Origin: Actinomycetota bacterium
GTDB lineage: Bacteria; Actinomycetota; Actinomycetes; S36-B12
NCBI GenBank assembly: GCA_027729805.1
Contig: JAQCEO010000006.1
Span: forward strand, 1 to 52,977
Direction: 5' to 3'
Length of the DNA: 52,977 nt
The notes beneath the pieces were generated by a model. It made no database searches. It saw only the letters and a program-made list of their open reading frames with translations, and was not told the origin of the DNA. Within the stretch, counting starts at the first letter, position 1; the number at the start of each line of letters is the position of its first letter. A program made the position numbers and the translations under genes. Positions 16,719 through 26,851 of this stretch are shown in pieces.

Positions 16719-17309
16719 TCACTCGAGGTCGAGCACGTTTTTAGGTACTTGACCGTACCAAAGATTGGTATCCCCGTGTCGGCGCTGTTGCAGAACTTCC
16801 CATGCGGCGGGTAGGGGGCAGTGCCCGCCTGGGGCCGGCCGTTCGACTACTACCAGTGCCCCGCCGGCCAGTAGCCGATTAACTTGTAAGGACATCAGCA
16901 CGGTGGCTATATCAGCCGAAGCCACTTCGTAGGGCGGATCTACCAGTACCAAATGGAAATGCTGCTCCCCGAGTCGACCAAGTACCGAGCCCACATCCCC
17001 AACAATCAACTTCGCACCGGGTAGTGCCACCGCTTTGATATTGGCCCCGATCACTTCACCGGCCGTGCGCGTCTTTTCGATAAGCACCACCTGACCCGCG
17101 CCACGACTCAGGGCTTCGAGTCCAAGTGCCCCGGTTCCCGCATAAAGATCAAGTACCGAGACCTCCGGCCAGTCGATACCCGCTTTAGCGAAGTGCGCGG
17201 ACACCGCCGCGAACAAAGATTCCCGGACTCGATCAGAAGTGGGGCGGGTGCCGTGCTTTGGTACCGCCAAGCGCCGCCCCTTGGCCGCTCCCGCGATGAT
17301 GCGGGTCAC
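16719..17309 (-). CDS. rsmD: 16S rRNA (guanine966-N2)-methyltransferase
   Basis: RsmD methylates G966 of 16S rRNA with SAM. MTRIIAGAAKGRRLAVP, RPTSDRVRESLFAAV, the SAM loop VLDLYAGTGALGLEALSRGA and the catalytic LVLVDPPYE are all present. 196 aa. The start overlaps the recG stop (ATGA); recG-rsmD-coaD is a conserved run. Confidence 0.95.
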   Translation of the reverse strand: MTRIIAGAAKGRRLAVPKHGTRPTSDRVRESLFAAVSAHFAKAGIDWPEVSVLDLYAGTGALGLEALSRGAGQVVLIEKTRTAGEVIGANIKAVALPGAKLIVGDVGSVLGRLGEQHFHLVLVDPPYEVASADIATVLMSLQVNRLLAGGALVVVERPAPGGHCPLPAAWEVLQQRRHGDTNLWYGQVPKNVLDLE

Positions 17310-19492
17310 GCTTTCTCCAAGAACTCGGCTTGCTCATCAGCGATGAGTGCACCAATGGCAAGTTGCAAAGCCGAGTGCGCTATCAGCTCCGGGTCACTTT
17401 CAACAACCGCATGCGCGGCCGCGCGTGCGCGCTCGATAACGTCTTCGTCGCGCAGTACCTCAAGGAGGCGCAGTGAACTGCGCCGACCAGATTGCATAGA
17501 GCCAAGAACGTCACCTTCGCGGCGTTGCTGCAGATCCAACCGCGATAACTCGAAGCCGTCTGTTGTTGACGCTACAGCGAGCAGCCGCTCCCGCGCTGGG
17601 CTCCCCGCCTCAGCATCGGTAACCAGCAGGCACAGACCCGGAAGGGAGCCACGTCCCACGCGGCCGCGCAATTGATGGAGTTGCGAAATCCCGAACCGAT
17701 CAGCATCAAGAATTACCATGGTACTGGCATCTGGAACATCAACCCCGACTTCAATGACCGTGGTCGCCACCAACACATCTATGCCATCGGGGTTCGAGAT
17801 ATCGGCGAATCTTGCCATCACATCATCTTTTTCATCACCGCTCATTCGGCCATGCAACATCTCTACCCGAAGACCTGGTAACTCCCGGGCGAGGGTCTGT
17901 ACTACATCGAGTACTGATGCGATCGAAGTCTCACTCGCCTCAAGATCAAGATCGTCTTCGGGGCCCGTGCCGCCAATGCGCGGACACACCACGAAGATCC
18001 GGTGTTTTCGCGCGGCTTCTTCTTGTACCCGCTGCCAAGCGCGCACCAGGTGCCCCGGCTGCTCGCGAGTGGAGATGACGTGGGTGGCGATCGGGGTGCG
18101 CCCGGCCGGGAGCTCCGACAGTGTCGAAATATCCAAGTCCCCAAAGACGGTCATCGCGATAGTTCGCGGAATTGGCGTAGCGGTCATCACGAGTACATGA
18201 GGTCGGGTGCCATCACGGGCTTTTGCCGATAGTGCCGCACGTTGCTCAACCCCGAATCGATGCTGCTCATCGACCACCACCAAAGCCAGATCTCGGAACT
18301 CAACGGTGTCCTGAATCAGCGCGTGGGTTCCCACCACGATCCCGGCGTCACCGGTGATCACATCAAGTAACTCAACCCGACGCTGTGCTGTGCGCTGTGA
18401 TCCGGTCAGTAAAGCCACCCGGGTGCCGTCATCGGCCCCGCCCAGGCGCCCGCGTTCGGCCAACGGGCCCAGGAGTGCGCGAATTGATCGATAATGCTGT
18501 CCGGCCAACACCTCGGTCGGCGCCAAGAGGGCTGCCTGCCCGCCCGCGTCAATCACCGACAACATCGCACGAAGCGCCACAATAGTTTTCCCGCTGCCAA
18601 CATCGCCTTGAAGCAGGCGGTGCATCGGGTGCGTGCCGGCCAGATCTTGGGCAATCTCTTCGCTGACCGAATTCTGACCGGCTGTTAGGACAAATGGCAG
18701 ACGCTTATCAAATGCGGTGCGCATTGGCCCATCAACCACCAAGCGTGAGGTAGCGGTTAGGTGCGACATTTGCTGACGACGCTGCGCAAGTACCACTTGC
18801 AGGACGAATGCTTCTTCGAACTTAAGCCTTGCCTGCGCCGCGGCAACTTCCTCGAAATCGGTTGGCCGGTGAATCAGGTGCAGCGCCCGCGTTAGGTCTA
18901 TTAACTCCTCGGCTACCAGCACCGCATCTGGTATCGGATCTGCAACCTCCCCCAAGGTGTCTAGAACCATCCGCACCGCACTAGCAATCTGCCAAGATGT
19001 CATTGACCCGGTTGCCGGATAAACCGGGATCAATGCACCGGCGAAGGCCGCGATTGCTTCCGGATCATCGTCGACTCCCTCAGGAAATAGCAGGCATTGC
19101 GGGTGCGCAAGTTGCCGCTTATTTCGAAAAGTCGAAACCTGCCCCGAGAATAGGCCGCTACGCCCCGCTCGTAATGAGCGTTCACGCCACGTCTGATTGA
19201 AGAAAGTCACCGACAGTCGGCCCTTGCCGTCTGTTACCACCGCTTCAAGAATTGAACCGCGGCGCTGTTTCATCGGCCTGATAGTCACCTGCTCAATTTC
19301 GGCGAGGACGGTGACGGACTCACCGTCACTTAACGTAGCTAGATCGGTTAGTTCACCGCGCTGGGCATAACGACGCGGATAGTGACGTAAGAGATCGTTT
19401 ACGGTGACCATGCCAAAGGATTTGGCTAGCGCGGTTGCCGTCTTGCCGCCCACTACCTTGGTCAACGGGCGTTCAAGGTCACCGGATGTCAT
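17306..19492 (-). CDS. recG: ATP-dependent DNA helicase RecG
   Basis: RecG remodels stalled forks and Holliday junctions. An N-terminal wedge/OB domain (about 60-150) is followed by Walker A GDVGSGKTIVALRAM, DEQHRFGVEQRAAL, TATPIPRTIAM, LHGRMSGDEKDDVMARF, and QLRGRVGRGSLPGLCLLV near the end. I start it at the ATG at 19492 ([15 protein letters not shown]), which overlaps the upstream stop (ATGA), giving 728 aa. Confidence 0.95.
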   Translation of the reverse strand: MTSGDLERPLTKVVGGKTATALAKSFGMVTVNDLLRHYPRRYAQRGELTDLATLSDGESVTVLAEIEQVTIRPMKQRRGSILEAVVTDGKGRLSVTFFNQTWRERSLRAGRSGLFSGQVSTFRNKRQLAHPQCLLFPEGVDDDPEAIAAFAGALIPVYPATGSMTSWQIASAVRMVLDTLGEVADPIPDAVLVAEELIDLTRALHLIHRPTDFEEVAAAQARLKFEEAFVLQVVLAQRRQQMSHLTATSRLVVDGPMRTAFDKRLPFVLTAGQNSVSEEIAQDLAGTHPMHRLLQGDVGSGKTIVALRAMLSVIDAGGQAALLAPTEVLAGQHYRSIRALLGPLAERGRLGGADDGTRVALLTGSQRTAQRRVELLDVITGDAGIVVGTHALIQDTVEFRDLALVVVDEQHRFGVEQRAALSAKARDGTRPHVLVMTATPIPRTIAMTVFGDLDISTLSELPAGRTPIATHVISTREQPGHLVRAWQRVQEEAARKHRIFVVCPRIGGTGPEDDLDLEASETSIASVLDVVQTLARELPGLRVEMLHGRMSGDEKDDVMARFADISNPDGIDVLVATTVIEVGVDVPDASTMVILDADRFGISQLHQLRGRVGRGSLPGLCLLVTDAEAGSPARERLLAVASTTDGFELSRLDLQQRREGDVLGSMQSGRRSSLRLLEVLRDEDVIERARAAAHAVVESDPELIAHSALQLAIGALIADEQAEFLEKA

Positions 19493-21099
19493 TCGACGCC
19501 GATGATCATCGGCCAAAGCGGTTGCCCACCGTCATAGCTACTGATGTCAACCAACGGGAATTCATGATGCAACCAATTTGGGATGCCATCGGTGATTTCG
19601 CTGCCCGCCTCAAGCCCTGAAACCAAGGTGACGAGTTCGCCACCGATCGCGAGCATTCCTAGCAAGATTTCCCGGATCACCGTGACCACATCCTTGCCGA
19701 GCACCACGATGTCGCCGTCGACCAAACCAAGAACATCGCCCACCTGGCACGTCCCAACCGTGGTCAGCGCCTCACGTACCGCGATGGTCACCGCGCCATA
19801 ACGGGTGGCCCCGGCGGCTCGGGTCATCGCGACAACTTCGTCTTCAAAACGGGCACCGTCTTCATGCACCGCGATCGCGGCAAGAGTCTGCACAATCGAC
19901 CTAGTTGGGATGACTAAGACTCTTATACCTACCGCTCGGGCTTGTTCGGCGGCAACTTCGGCAACCGGCCAGGTGTCCTTGTCACCCGGCAGCAAAATCA
20001 CTTCAGTCGCACCCACCGAGGTGATGGCATTGAGCAACTCTTTTGTCGATGGCCGCTGCTCTGGCTGCGCAGGGACGATAGTGACGCCGCAGTTTTCCAT
20101 TAGGGCGGCGGTACCCGGGCCATGGGCCACCGCAACCAACCCGCGGGCCGGCCGATCCAGCATCACATCCGCGACCTGCAGGTGGGTGATCCGAATTCGA
20201 TGCGGGCGCCCAGCGGCAATCGCGGCTTCGACAGCCGCGCCCGCATCGTCAACATGCACATGCACGTTCCACAAACCCTCACCGCCGACAACTACCAGGC
20301 TGTCACCAAGTTCACCTAGGCGCACGCGCATTAAGTCAACAGCCGGGGCCGCTGCATCAAGGAGAAACATCACCTCATATGCGGGTCCAGAGTAATTCGC
20401 GCGCGGCTCATCATCAACGGTACGTGGCAATGGCGAAAAGGTGGCAGGCGTTGGTCGGCGCACTCCCGTAACAACACCGGCGAGGGCGTCGAGGATCACT
20501 ACGTAGGCGCGGCCACCCGCATCCACCACTCCAGCTCGACGCAGGGCTTCCAATAATTGCGGTGTCTGCTCAAGTGCCTGCAGGGCCGCGGTCACCGCGC
20601 GGGCAAGGACGGCGCCAACTTCGGTGTCACCATCCGCATTCACGGCAGCCAGGGCGGCATCTGCTGCCGCACGCGCCACGGTCAAAATGGTGCCCTCAAC
20701 CGGCTTGGCAACTGCCGCATAGGCCATGTCAGCGGCCACCCGCAACATCTCGGCGATGTCGGCGCCAGCGACCGGACGATCCAGGGCCACCCGCGCAATG
20801 ACCTCACTTGTTCCTCGGAAGATCTGGGAAATGATAACCCCGGAATTGCCACGAGCACCCAGCAAGGCCCCGTGCGCCAGGGCCCGGGCCACACTCGAAC
20901 GCGAGTATCCGGGTTCGTCTAGGGCCTGATCAATCTCTTGGCAGGCCGCCTCCATCGTCAAATAGACGTTGGTGCCGGTATCGCCATCAGGAACCGGGAA
21001 GACATTGAGGGCATCGATCTCGGCACGGGCATCCCCGAGGGCGGTCAGGGCCGCATACGCCCAGGTCTGGATCCCCCGCGCGTCCAACTCAAGGGCCAA
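19489..21099 (-). CDS. DAK2-domain fatty-acid-kinase-like protein (YloV/FakA family)
   Basis: FakA-family proteins phosphorylate fatty acids bound to FakB in Firmicutes; in actinobacteria the partner is less clear. The N-terminal DAK2 domain has [18 protein letters not shown] and [20 protein letters not shown], the nucleotide/Mg site. A middle domain and a C-terminal part ([28 protein letters not shown]) complete the family. The start is uncertain: I choose TTG at 21099 because AGGAGGT lies seven bases before it; a GTG nine bases upstream overlaps that site. It is coupled to recG by ATGA. Confidence 0.85.
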   Translation of the reverse strand: MALELDARGIQTWAYAALTALGDARAEIDALNVFPVPDGDTGTNVYLTMEAACQEIDQALDEPGYSRSSVARALAHGALLGARGNSGVIISQIFRGTSEVIARVALDRPVAGADIAEMLRVAADMAYAAVAKPVEGTILTVARAAADAALAAVNADGDTEVGAVLARAVTAALQALEQTPQLLEALRRAGVVDAGGRAYVVILDALAGVVTGVRRPTPATFSPLPRTVDDEPRANYSGPAYEVMFLLDAAAPAVDLMRVRLGELGDSLVVVGGEGLWNVHVHVDDAGAAVEAAIAAGRPHRIRITHLQVADVMLDRPARGLVAVAHGPGTAALMENCGVTIVPAQPEQRPSTKELLNAITSVGATEVILLPGDKDTWPVAEVAAEQARAVGIRVLVIPTRSIVQTLAAIAVHEDGARFEDEVVAMTRAAGATRYGAVTIAVREALTTVGTCQVGDVLGLVDGDIVVLGKDVVTVIREILLGMLAIGGELVTLVSGLEAGSEITDGIPNWLHHEFPLVDISSYDGGQPLWPMIIGVE

Positions 21100-21294
21100 T
21101 TGCGCCACCTCCTGCCCTGTCCAGTTCGTGCACGCCTTTGGGGTCGGGTATCGCGGGCCAAAAAACCCTCCCAATTTGGGCCTTTGCCACCGCGTCGGCT
21201 ACCCTTGGGCCGCTGTCCACACGGGCAGCCTACGACCCGAATCGGGCCACGCTCGGTAACCACCGAGTCTGGCAAGCATCTAAAGGAGTTACCG

Positions 21295-21483
21295 GTGGCT
21301 GCCAACTGCGATGTCTGCGGCAAGGGCCCGAGCTTCGGGTACAGCGTCTCCCATTCACATATTCGCACCAAGCGGCGCTGGAACCCAAATATCCAGCGGG
21401 TTCGCACCCTGGTGGGCAAGACCCCAAAGCGCCAAAATGTCTGCGCCTCTTGCCTCAAAGCCGGCAAGGTCGTGCGCGGCTAA
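21295..21483 (+). CDS. rpmB: 50S ribosomal protein L28
   Basis: 62-aa L28, starting with GTG after AAAGGAG at six-base spacing. It reads [21 protein letters not shown] and [14 protein letters not shown], with CDVC and CASC zinc pairs (C+ form). It is transcribed alone, divergent from the FakA-like/recG group, and ends with a strong terminator. Confidence 0.95.
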   Translation: MAANCDVCGKGPSFGYSVSHSHIRTKRRWNPNIQRVRTLVGKTPKRQNVCASCLKAGKVVRG

Positions 21484-21501
21484 GCTCTTTCCCACGAGAA
21501 G

Positions 21502-21527
21502 GCGCGGGGTTATTCCCGCGCTTTTTT
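21502..21527 (+). terminator. intrinsic terminator of rpmB
   Basis: GCGCGGG and CCCGCGC form a perfect 7-bp stem with a six-base loop, followed by six T residues, 18 bases after the rpmB stop. Confidence 0.92.
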
Positions 21528-21622
21528 GTTTGTCCGGCCCAATAATGATTTGGTCCGGTAATTGATCAACTCTGCCCGGTGTTCGCCTGCTCGCTGCTCA
21601 AATTGCGCCCGGGGCGCTTTGG

Positions 21623-22597
21623 TCATGGCGAATGGTAATGCACATGACCACCCACCGCCGCGCTCCAAACCCCGTCCACCATTACCCCGGCACCCAGTTC
21701 ACCCGCGGCACTGACCACCCCGATCGCTATGAAGGGTTTGGGCAACCTAGCTTTCGCCGGGAAAGTCGCAAGCAAGGCGTGATCATCGCCACCGGTGAGC
21801 ATCCACTCGCGCGGATCCAAGTTGTATGCCGAAGCCGCGCCCTGCAGTGCTTCGGCGATCTCCCAAGTCGAAGTATCGATCTCAATCACCACATTTGAAG
21901 CAATGGCTAGGTGTCTGGCATCGGCGATCATCCCGTCACTTACGTCTATCATCGAAGTCGCCTTACCTTTTGCCGCGGCCGGGCCAGCCGCATATGGCGG
22001 TTCTGGGTACCGGTGCGCGTCAACAAGTACTTTCGGTGATCTGAACCCGCGGGTTAGTACCGCAAGGCCCGCCGCCGCCCAGCCGAATCGACCCGCGATG
22101 GCAACCTGATCACCCACCTTGGCGCCACTTCGCAATACCGGGGTTCGCCCCTGCAGATCACCGATCGCGGTGATCGACAAGGTGATGACATCGGCCGCGA
22201 CCACATCACCGCCGACGATTACCGCACCGACCAATGCGGCTTCCTGTGTCAAGCCTGCGGTACATGCCACCGCCCAGGCGACCGGTAGGTCACCGGGTGC
22301 TGCTAAGCCCACCACCAAGGCGGTGGGCTTAGCACCCATTGCGGCCACATCGGCCAAACTTGCGGCCGCCGCCTTCCGGCCCACATCAATTGGTGTCGAC
22401 CAATCCCGACGAAAATGGCGGCCTTCGACCATTAGGTCGGTCGTAATGACCACCTTGCCATCTGGCGTCGCCACGATTGCGGTGTCATCCCCCGGTCCCA
22501 AAATCACCTGTTTGGCGGAGCCGGTACCCATCGTAATGCGTTCTATCAGGCCGAATTCCCCCAAATCAGCGATCGTGCCGTCCGGTGAATCGGCCAT
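21623..22597 (-). CDS. thiL: thiamine-monophosphate kinase
   Basis: ThiL makes thiamine diphosphate from thiamine monophosphate and ATP. It has GEFGLIERIT, GPGDDTAIV, VITTDLMVEGRHFRRDWS, KAAAASLADVAAMGAKPTALVVGLA, MIDVSDGMIADARHLA and MLTGGDDHALLATF. 324 aa, normal for the PurM-like family. Convergent with rpmB and divergent from the RAM-domain gene. Confidence 0.95.
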   Translation of the reverse strand: MADSPDGTIADLGEFGLIERITMGTGSAKQVILGPGDDTAIVATPDGKVVITTDLMVEGRHFRRDWSTPIDVGRKAAAASLADVAAMGAKPTALVVGLAAPGDLPVAWAVACTAGLTQEAALVGAVIVGGDVVAADVITLSITAIGDLQGRTPVLRSGAKVGDQVAIAGRFGWAAAGLAVLTRGFRSPKVLVDAHRYPEPPYAAGPAAAKGKATSMIDVSDGMIADARHLAIASNVVIEIDTSTWEIAEALQGAASAYNLDPREWMLTGGDDHALLATFPAKARLPKPFIAIGVVSAAGELGAGVMVDGVWSAAVGGHVHYHSP

Positions 22598-22636
22598 CGG
22601 TTCCCCTTTGCCTTGGTTTCGGGCTAGTCTCGCAGC

Positions 22637-22873
22637 ATGGACGTACAGGCATACATTCTCATCCAGACCGAGGTTGGCAAAGCCGCCACGGTGGTTCAGG
22701 CAATCCGCGATATTGCCGGCGTAGTTCTGGCTGAAGATGTCACCGGCCCGTATGACGTCATCGCGCGAGCCGAAGCCCGCACCATGGATGACCTAGGCCG
22801 CCTTGTCGTCGCCAGTATTCAGGTGGTTCCGGGCATTACCCGCACCCTGACGTGCCCGGTGCTAAATCTGTAG
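22637..22873 (+). CDS. stand-alone Lrp/AsnC ligand-binding (RAM) domain protein
   Basis: 78 aa matching only the effector-binding half of Lrp/AsnC regulators: MDVQAYILIQTEVGKAATVV, DVTGPYDVIARAEARTMDDL, GITRTLTCPVL. There is no DNA-binding helix-turn-helix. Stand-alone RAM proteins next to thiL are frequent in actinobacteria and probably oligomerise and bind amino acids; the cellular role is not known. Starts 39 bases from the divergent thiL. Confidence 0.85.
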   Translation: MDVQAYILIQTEVGKAATVVQAIRDIAGVVLAEDVTGPYDVIARAEARTMDDLGRLVVASIQVVPGITRTLTCPVLNL

Positions 22874-22876
22874 CAG

Positions 22877-23872
22877 TTAAGGGAGTTCAACCAAAACTCG
22901 GCCGGTCGGGCCAGTTTCTTGCACTTGGTGCGCCGAGACGATGTCGGCCAGAGTAAAGATCTGTACCGGCGGAAGTTGCAAAGCGTTAGCGGCGAGCGCC
23001 GACTTAACGATTTCAATAGCTGCAGCAAGTATCGGCGCCGGCAGCGTATAAAGCAGCATGAAGCGCAACGAAACTCCCGCGGTCATCAATCGGCGGATAG
23101 GAATTACCGGGTCTTTGTGATCAGCCGCATACGTCACTATCGAAGTCCCCGGCGCGGCTACCGCGAGGTCTAGGTCCAAGTTGGTGCCTAAATCCACTTC
23201 GACGATGTGCGCAACTTTCGTACTCCATGCCTGTAGTTGTTCAACAGCGTTTGCTTCGCGGTAGTTCACTACGAAATCCGCACCGGCCTGCCTGGTTATT
23301 TCGGCCTTTACTTCACCGCTCACGCTGGCAGCTACTCTCGCACCTTGCCAGTGCGCCAATTGCACCGCGCACCGCCCGACCGCGCCGGCTCCCCCGGCAA
23401 CGAGCACGTCTTTGCCGGCAATAGGGCCATCACCAAGTACACAATTGGCCGCGGTAACCGCGGGCACGCCAAGGGTTGCCCCGAGTTCGAAGGACACCTC
23501 ATCGGGCAGTGCGATAGCGCGATCTTGGTTGACCACTGTCCACTGCGCGGCTGTACCCCACCGGCTCTCATGGGCAGCAAGTTGCACCCAAACCCGCTGG
23601 CCGATCCGGGTCATATCCACACCAGGTCCGACAGCGTCGATCGTCCCTGAACCATCCATGTGGGGAATCTGAAAGCCAGTAATCTGACGTGGGGTCCGAC
23701 CACTTCGAATCTTCACATCGGTTGGGTTGATCCCGGAAAATGCGAGCCGCACCCGGACCTGACCGACCCCAACTTCGGGTCGCTTAACGGACCGGACACT
23801 TAAGACCGCGGCGGCCTCGCCGATCTTCTCATAGACGGCGGCCCGCATCTCATTTGTTTTTTGTGCGGACAC
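22877..23872 (-). CDS. quinone oxidoreductase-like MDR family protein
   Basis: 331-aa NAD(P)H-dependent medium-chain reductase of the quinone oxidoreductase type, without zinc-binding Cys. It has MRAAVYEKIGEAAAVL, the GROES-like fold (FSGINPTDVKIRSGRTP, PHMDGSGTIDAVGPGVD) and Rossmann motif VLVAGGAGAVGRCAVQLA. GTG start with GGGGAG eight bases upstream. Divergent from a TetR regulator across 132 bases, the typical arrangement of a regulator and its target; the likely role is reducing quinones or reactive enones. Confidence 0.85.
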   Translation of the reverse strand: MSAQKTNEMRAAVYEKIGEAAAVLSVRSVKRPEVGVGQVRVRLAFSGINPTDVKIRSGRTPRQITGFQIPHMDGSGTIDAVGPGVDMTRIGQRVWVQLAAHESRWGTAAQWTVVNQDRAIALPDEVSFELGATLGVPAVTAANCVLGDGPIAGKDVLVAGGAGAVGRCAVQLAHWQGARVAASVSGEVKAEITRQAGADFVVNYREANAVEQLQAWSTKVAHIVEVDLGTNLDLDLAVAAPGTSIVTYAADHKDPVIPIRRLMTAGVSLRFMLLYTLPAPILAAAIEIVKSALAANALQLPPVQIFTLADIVSAHQVQETGPTGRVLVELP

Positions 23873-24004
23873 CCCAGTGCTCCCCTTCGTCGATCAACGC
23901 CTTCAACCTAACCTTCCGTATCCTTGCACTACCAAAAGTCTGTAGGCCAACCGATACCAAGTTCTCCGATGGCCAAGACACGCACCCTGTGAGAGAATAG
24001 AAGA

Positions 24005-24592
24005 ATGCCGCGCATCATGGCCCCCACCCTTGCTGAACATCGAGATCAACGCCACGCAACGTTATTGGCCGCCGGTCATGACTTAGTGCGGACCGGCGGT
24101 CCCCGAGCCTTGACCATGGCCGCGGTGGCCACCCGCGCCGGGCTCTCAAGGCCAGCGGTTTATGAATATTTCACGTCCACAGCGGATTTACTTGCTACCG
24201 TGCTGCTCGATGAGATGCGCAAGTGGTCCGGCGATGTCGTGGACCACCTAGCTGCCGAGTCGACACCTGAAACGAAGATTTCGCGCTATATCGAAGTGTC
24301 ACTCGGGTTAATCGCCGATGGGCGGCACGAGATCATCGCGGTGCTGAGCGAGACATCATTACCTCAGCCGGTGCGCCAGCAGATCAATGCATTGCACGCC
24401 ACCCTAGCCGCTCCACTTACCCAAGCTGTCGCCGCACTTGGGATTTCAGATACCGACCAGGCTGTGCGCCTGATCCAAGGTGTTGTCGAAGCGGCCGCGC
24501 GCCGGCTGGTGCCAGGCAGTGACCCAGCGTCAGAAGTCAGGGCATCAAGTGCTTTCGTGCTCGCGGGCCTTAAGGCACTGGCAACCAGTTAG
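24005..24592 (+). CDS. TetR family transcriptional regulator
   Basis: 195 aa with an N-terminal TetR helix-turn-helix: HRDQRHATLLAAGHDLV, RALTMAAVATRAGLSRPAVYEYFTSTADLLATVL. The C-terminal ligand domain is unspecific. It probably represses the divergent oxidoreductase; no clear palindromic operator was found in the gap. Its end overlaps the convergent ddl end by four bases. Confidence 0.88.
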   Translation: MPRIMAPTLAEHRDQRHATLLAAGHDLVRTGGPRALTMAAVATRAGLSRPAVYEYFTSTADLLATVLLDEMRKWSGDVVDHLAAESTPETKISRYIEVSLGLIADGRHEIIAVLSETSLPQPVRQQINALHATLAAPLTQAVAALGISDTDQAVRLIQGVVEAAARRLVPGSDPASEVRASSAFVLAGLKALATS

Positions 24593-25686
24593 CGCAGCCC
24601 GGTACCCCGCAGCAGCGCATCGCGAACCAGGTGATCAACCAGCGCCGGATAAGGCAGTCCAGATGCCTCCCACATGCGCGGGAACATCGAAATGGGAGTG
24701 AACCCGGGCATCGTGTTGATCTCATTGACGATGATTTGCCCCGCAGCGGTAACAAAGAAATCCACCCGTGCCAAGCCCTCGCAGGCTAGGGCTGTAAATG
24801 CCGCAATTGCTAGCTCCTGCACTTTCGATTCGAGTTCCGGTGTCAAATCCGCTGGCACGACTAGGTCAGCCGAGTCGTCTAGGTACTTGGCGGCGAAGTC
24901 ATAGAATTCGTGCCCGGAGTGCACAATTATTTCGGCGCACCTACTTGCCTTTGGCGTGCCATCAACGATAACTCCGCATTCGATCTCCCGCGCACCAGCG
25001 ATCGCTTTTTCTATTATTACCTTGGGGTCGTGAATGCGCGCGGCCTCGATCGCGTTAGCAAGCAAACCGGGGTCGGATACTTTGGTGATGCCATTGGATG
25101 AGCCGGCGCGCGCGGGTTTAACAAATACCACCTCACCTAGGCCTCGCGCTCGCGCGAGCGCGCCATCGCGGTCAAGGCGCCACTGTGCATCGGTGATAAC
25201 TGCATAAGGCCCAATGGGCAGTCCAGCCTGGTCGAAGAGCGCATTCATGAACCCTTTATCCATCGCCAGCGCTGAGCCGAGGACACCGGATCCGACGTAT
25301 GGCACGCCAGCCAATTCGAGTAAGCCCTGAATGGTGCCGTCCTCACCCCAAGGCCCGTGCAGTACCGGGAAAACCACGTCAACTCGGCCAAGTACCTCCG
25401 GCACCCCCGCCGGTCGATAAATCGTCAGGCCTGCCGCCGTCGGGTCCACACTCAGCACTACTTCGGGTGCGTCGCGGTCCACCGAAGGTAGTACACCGTC
25501 CTCGATTGACAACCTATCCGCGTCATTAGCCTGAAGTACCCAATGGCCGGCAGGGGTAATGCCAATTGGAATCACCTCGTAGACATCGGGGTCCAAAGCC
25601 CGCAGGATGCCACCAGCGCTGACACAGGAGATGTGATGCTCACTACTACGGCCACCGAAAATCACCGCAATGCGAACCCGGTCCAC
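24589..25686 (-). CDS. ddl: D-alanine--D-alanine ligase
   Basis: ATP-grasp ligase making D-Ala-D-Ala for peptidoglycan. Present are IAVIFGGRSSEHHISCVSAG, VFPVLHGPWGEDGTIQGLLELAGVPYVGSGVLGSALAMDK, VFVKPARAGSSNGITKV and the Mg site VDFFVTAAGQIIVNEINTMPGFTPISMFP. GTG start. 365 aa, normal for the actinobacterial type. Confidence 0.95.
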   Translation of the reverse strand: MDRVRIAVIFGGRSSEHHISCVSAGGILRALDPDVYEVIPIGITPAGHWVLQANDADRLSIEDGVLPSVDRDAPEVVLSVDPTAAGLTIYRPAGVPEVLGRVDVVFPVLHGPWGEDGTIQGLLELAGVPYVGSGVLGSALAMDKGFMNALFDQAGLPIGPYAVITDAQWRLDRDGALARARGLGEVVFVKPARAGSSNGITKVSDPGLLANAIEAARIHDPKVIIEKAIAGAREIECGVIVDGTPKASRCAEIIVHSGHEFYDFAAKYLDDSADLVVPADLTPELESKVQELAIAAFTALACEGLARVDFFVTAAGQIIVNEINTMPGFTPISMFPRMWEASGLPYPALVDHLVRDALLRGTGLR

Positions 25687-25750
25687 GTCTAGACCGTATC
25701 TGCTGCACTATGCGGGGATGGTAGCCGGGTGCGCGGCTACAGTTCAGTCC

Positions 25751-26851
25751 ATGTCAACTTCCAACCCCCCGGCAGGTCGAGCCCAGTACGGCCAATCGGT
25801 TGACACCTTCGTGGTCTCGGCCGGGCGACCCGAGCGTGCCCCTGATGCGCCGCTTAATACGCCGATTTACCCCGCCTCCAGCTTTATTGCAGGTGGCCCC
25901 ATGGAGTACGCGCGCTATGACTCACCGACCTCACATGCACTAGAGGACGTTATCGGTGGCCTAGAAGGCGGCCAGGCCACCGTTTTTGCTTCAGGGATGG
26001 CGGCCGCCAACGCGGCTATGGACCTAGTGCCGATGGGCGCTGTCATCGTGGCACCGAGTGCTGCATACACCGGCGTCGCCGTTCGACTTCGCGAACTTGA
26101 AGGGATTGGTCGTATTCAACTTCGAGTCGTTGAAGTTGATAACACCGCCGCGGTGGTTGCAGCATGCCATGGGGCCGAAATGTTGTGGCTCGAATCACCG
26201 ACGAATCCAATGATGCAGGTCGCCGATTTACCCACCTGCATCACCGCAGCCCACGCGAACGACGCCTTAGTTTTGGTCGACAATACTTTTGCCACTCCGA
26301 TTTTGCAGCAGCCAATTTCACAGGGTGCCGACATCATCATGCACAGTGTCACCAAAGCGCTCAGCGGCCATTCGGATCTACTGCTAGGCGCGTTAGTCTC
26401 CACCAACGCTGAGATAACCGAGGGGATTCGGACTCGGCGGGTACTTCTTGGCGCGTTGCCGAGCGCATTTGACTGCTATTTGGCCCTAAGGGGTGTTCGC
26501 ACCTTGGCCGTTCGGATTGAAAAAGCGCAAGCCAACGCCCAAATCATTACCGCCCTATTGAGTGAACACGCGGCGGTTTCAAAGGTTCGGTACCCAGGGT
26601 TCGGCACGATGGCGGCAATTGAGATCGCCCAAGGCGCAGGTGCCGCCGATGCGGTATGCGCAAGTACCAACCTTTGGGCACACGCGACGAGCCTGGGCGG
26701 TGTGGAGTCGCTACTTGAGCGGCGCCGCCGGTGGCCCCTCGAGAGTGAAACCGTGCCACCGGATTTGATCCGGTTGTCATTTGGCATCGAAAATCCCGAT
26801 GATCTTTGGCGCGACCTAAAGCAGGCCTTGGATTTGGTGCTGTCCGGCTAG
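25751..26851 (+). CDS. cystathionine gamma-synthase/lyase-like PLP enzyme
   Basis: Cys/Met-metabolism PLP enzyme of about 366 aa. It shows the substrate region YPASSFIAGGPMEYARYDSPTSHALEDVI, FASGMAAANAAMDL, ESPTNPMMQVAD, LVDNTFATPILQQPISQGADI and the PLP Lys in HSVTKALSGHSDLLLGAL. The C-terminal SLGGVESLLE and RLSFGIENPDDLWRDL fit the family. The exact reaction (gamma-synthase, beta/gamma-lyase) cannot be told from sequence. The first ATG with family homology (MSTSNPPAG) is used; the frame extends upstream over the ddl promoter region. Convergent with gpsA. Confidence 0.85.
   Translation: MSTSNPPAGRAQYGQSVDTFVVSAGRPERAPDAPLNTPIYPASSFIAGGPMEYARYDSPTSHALEDVIGGLEGGQATVFASGMAAANAAMDLVPMGAVIVAPSAAYTGVAVRLRELEGIGRIQLRVVEVDNTAAVVAACHGAEMLWLESPTNPMMQVADLPTCITAAHANDALVLVDNTFATPILQQPISQGADIIMHSVTKALSGHSDLLLGALVSTNAEITEGIRTRRVLLGALPSAFDCYLALRGVRTLAVRIEKAQANAQIITALLSEHAAVSKVRYPGFGTMAAIEIAQGAGAADAVCASTNLWAHATSLGGVESLLERRRRWPLESETVPPDLIRLSFGIENPDDLWRDLKQALDLVLSG

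Noticed and set aside
23873-24004. Possible TetR operator between the oxidoreductase and the TetR gene.
   Set aside because: No convincing inverted repeat was found by eye.
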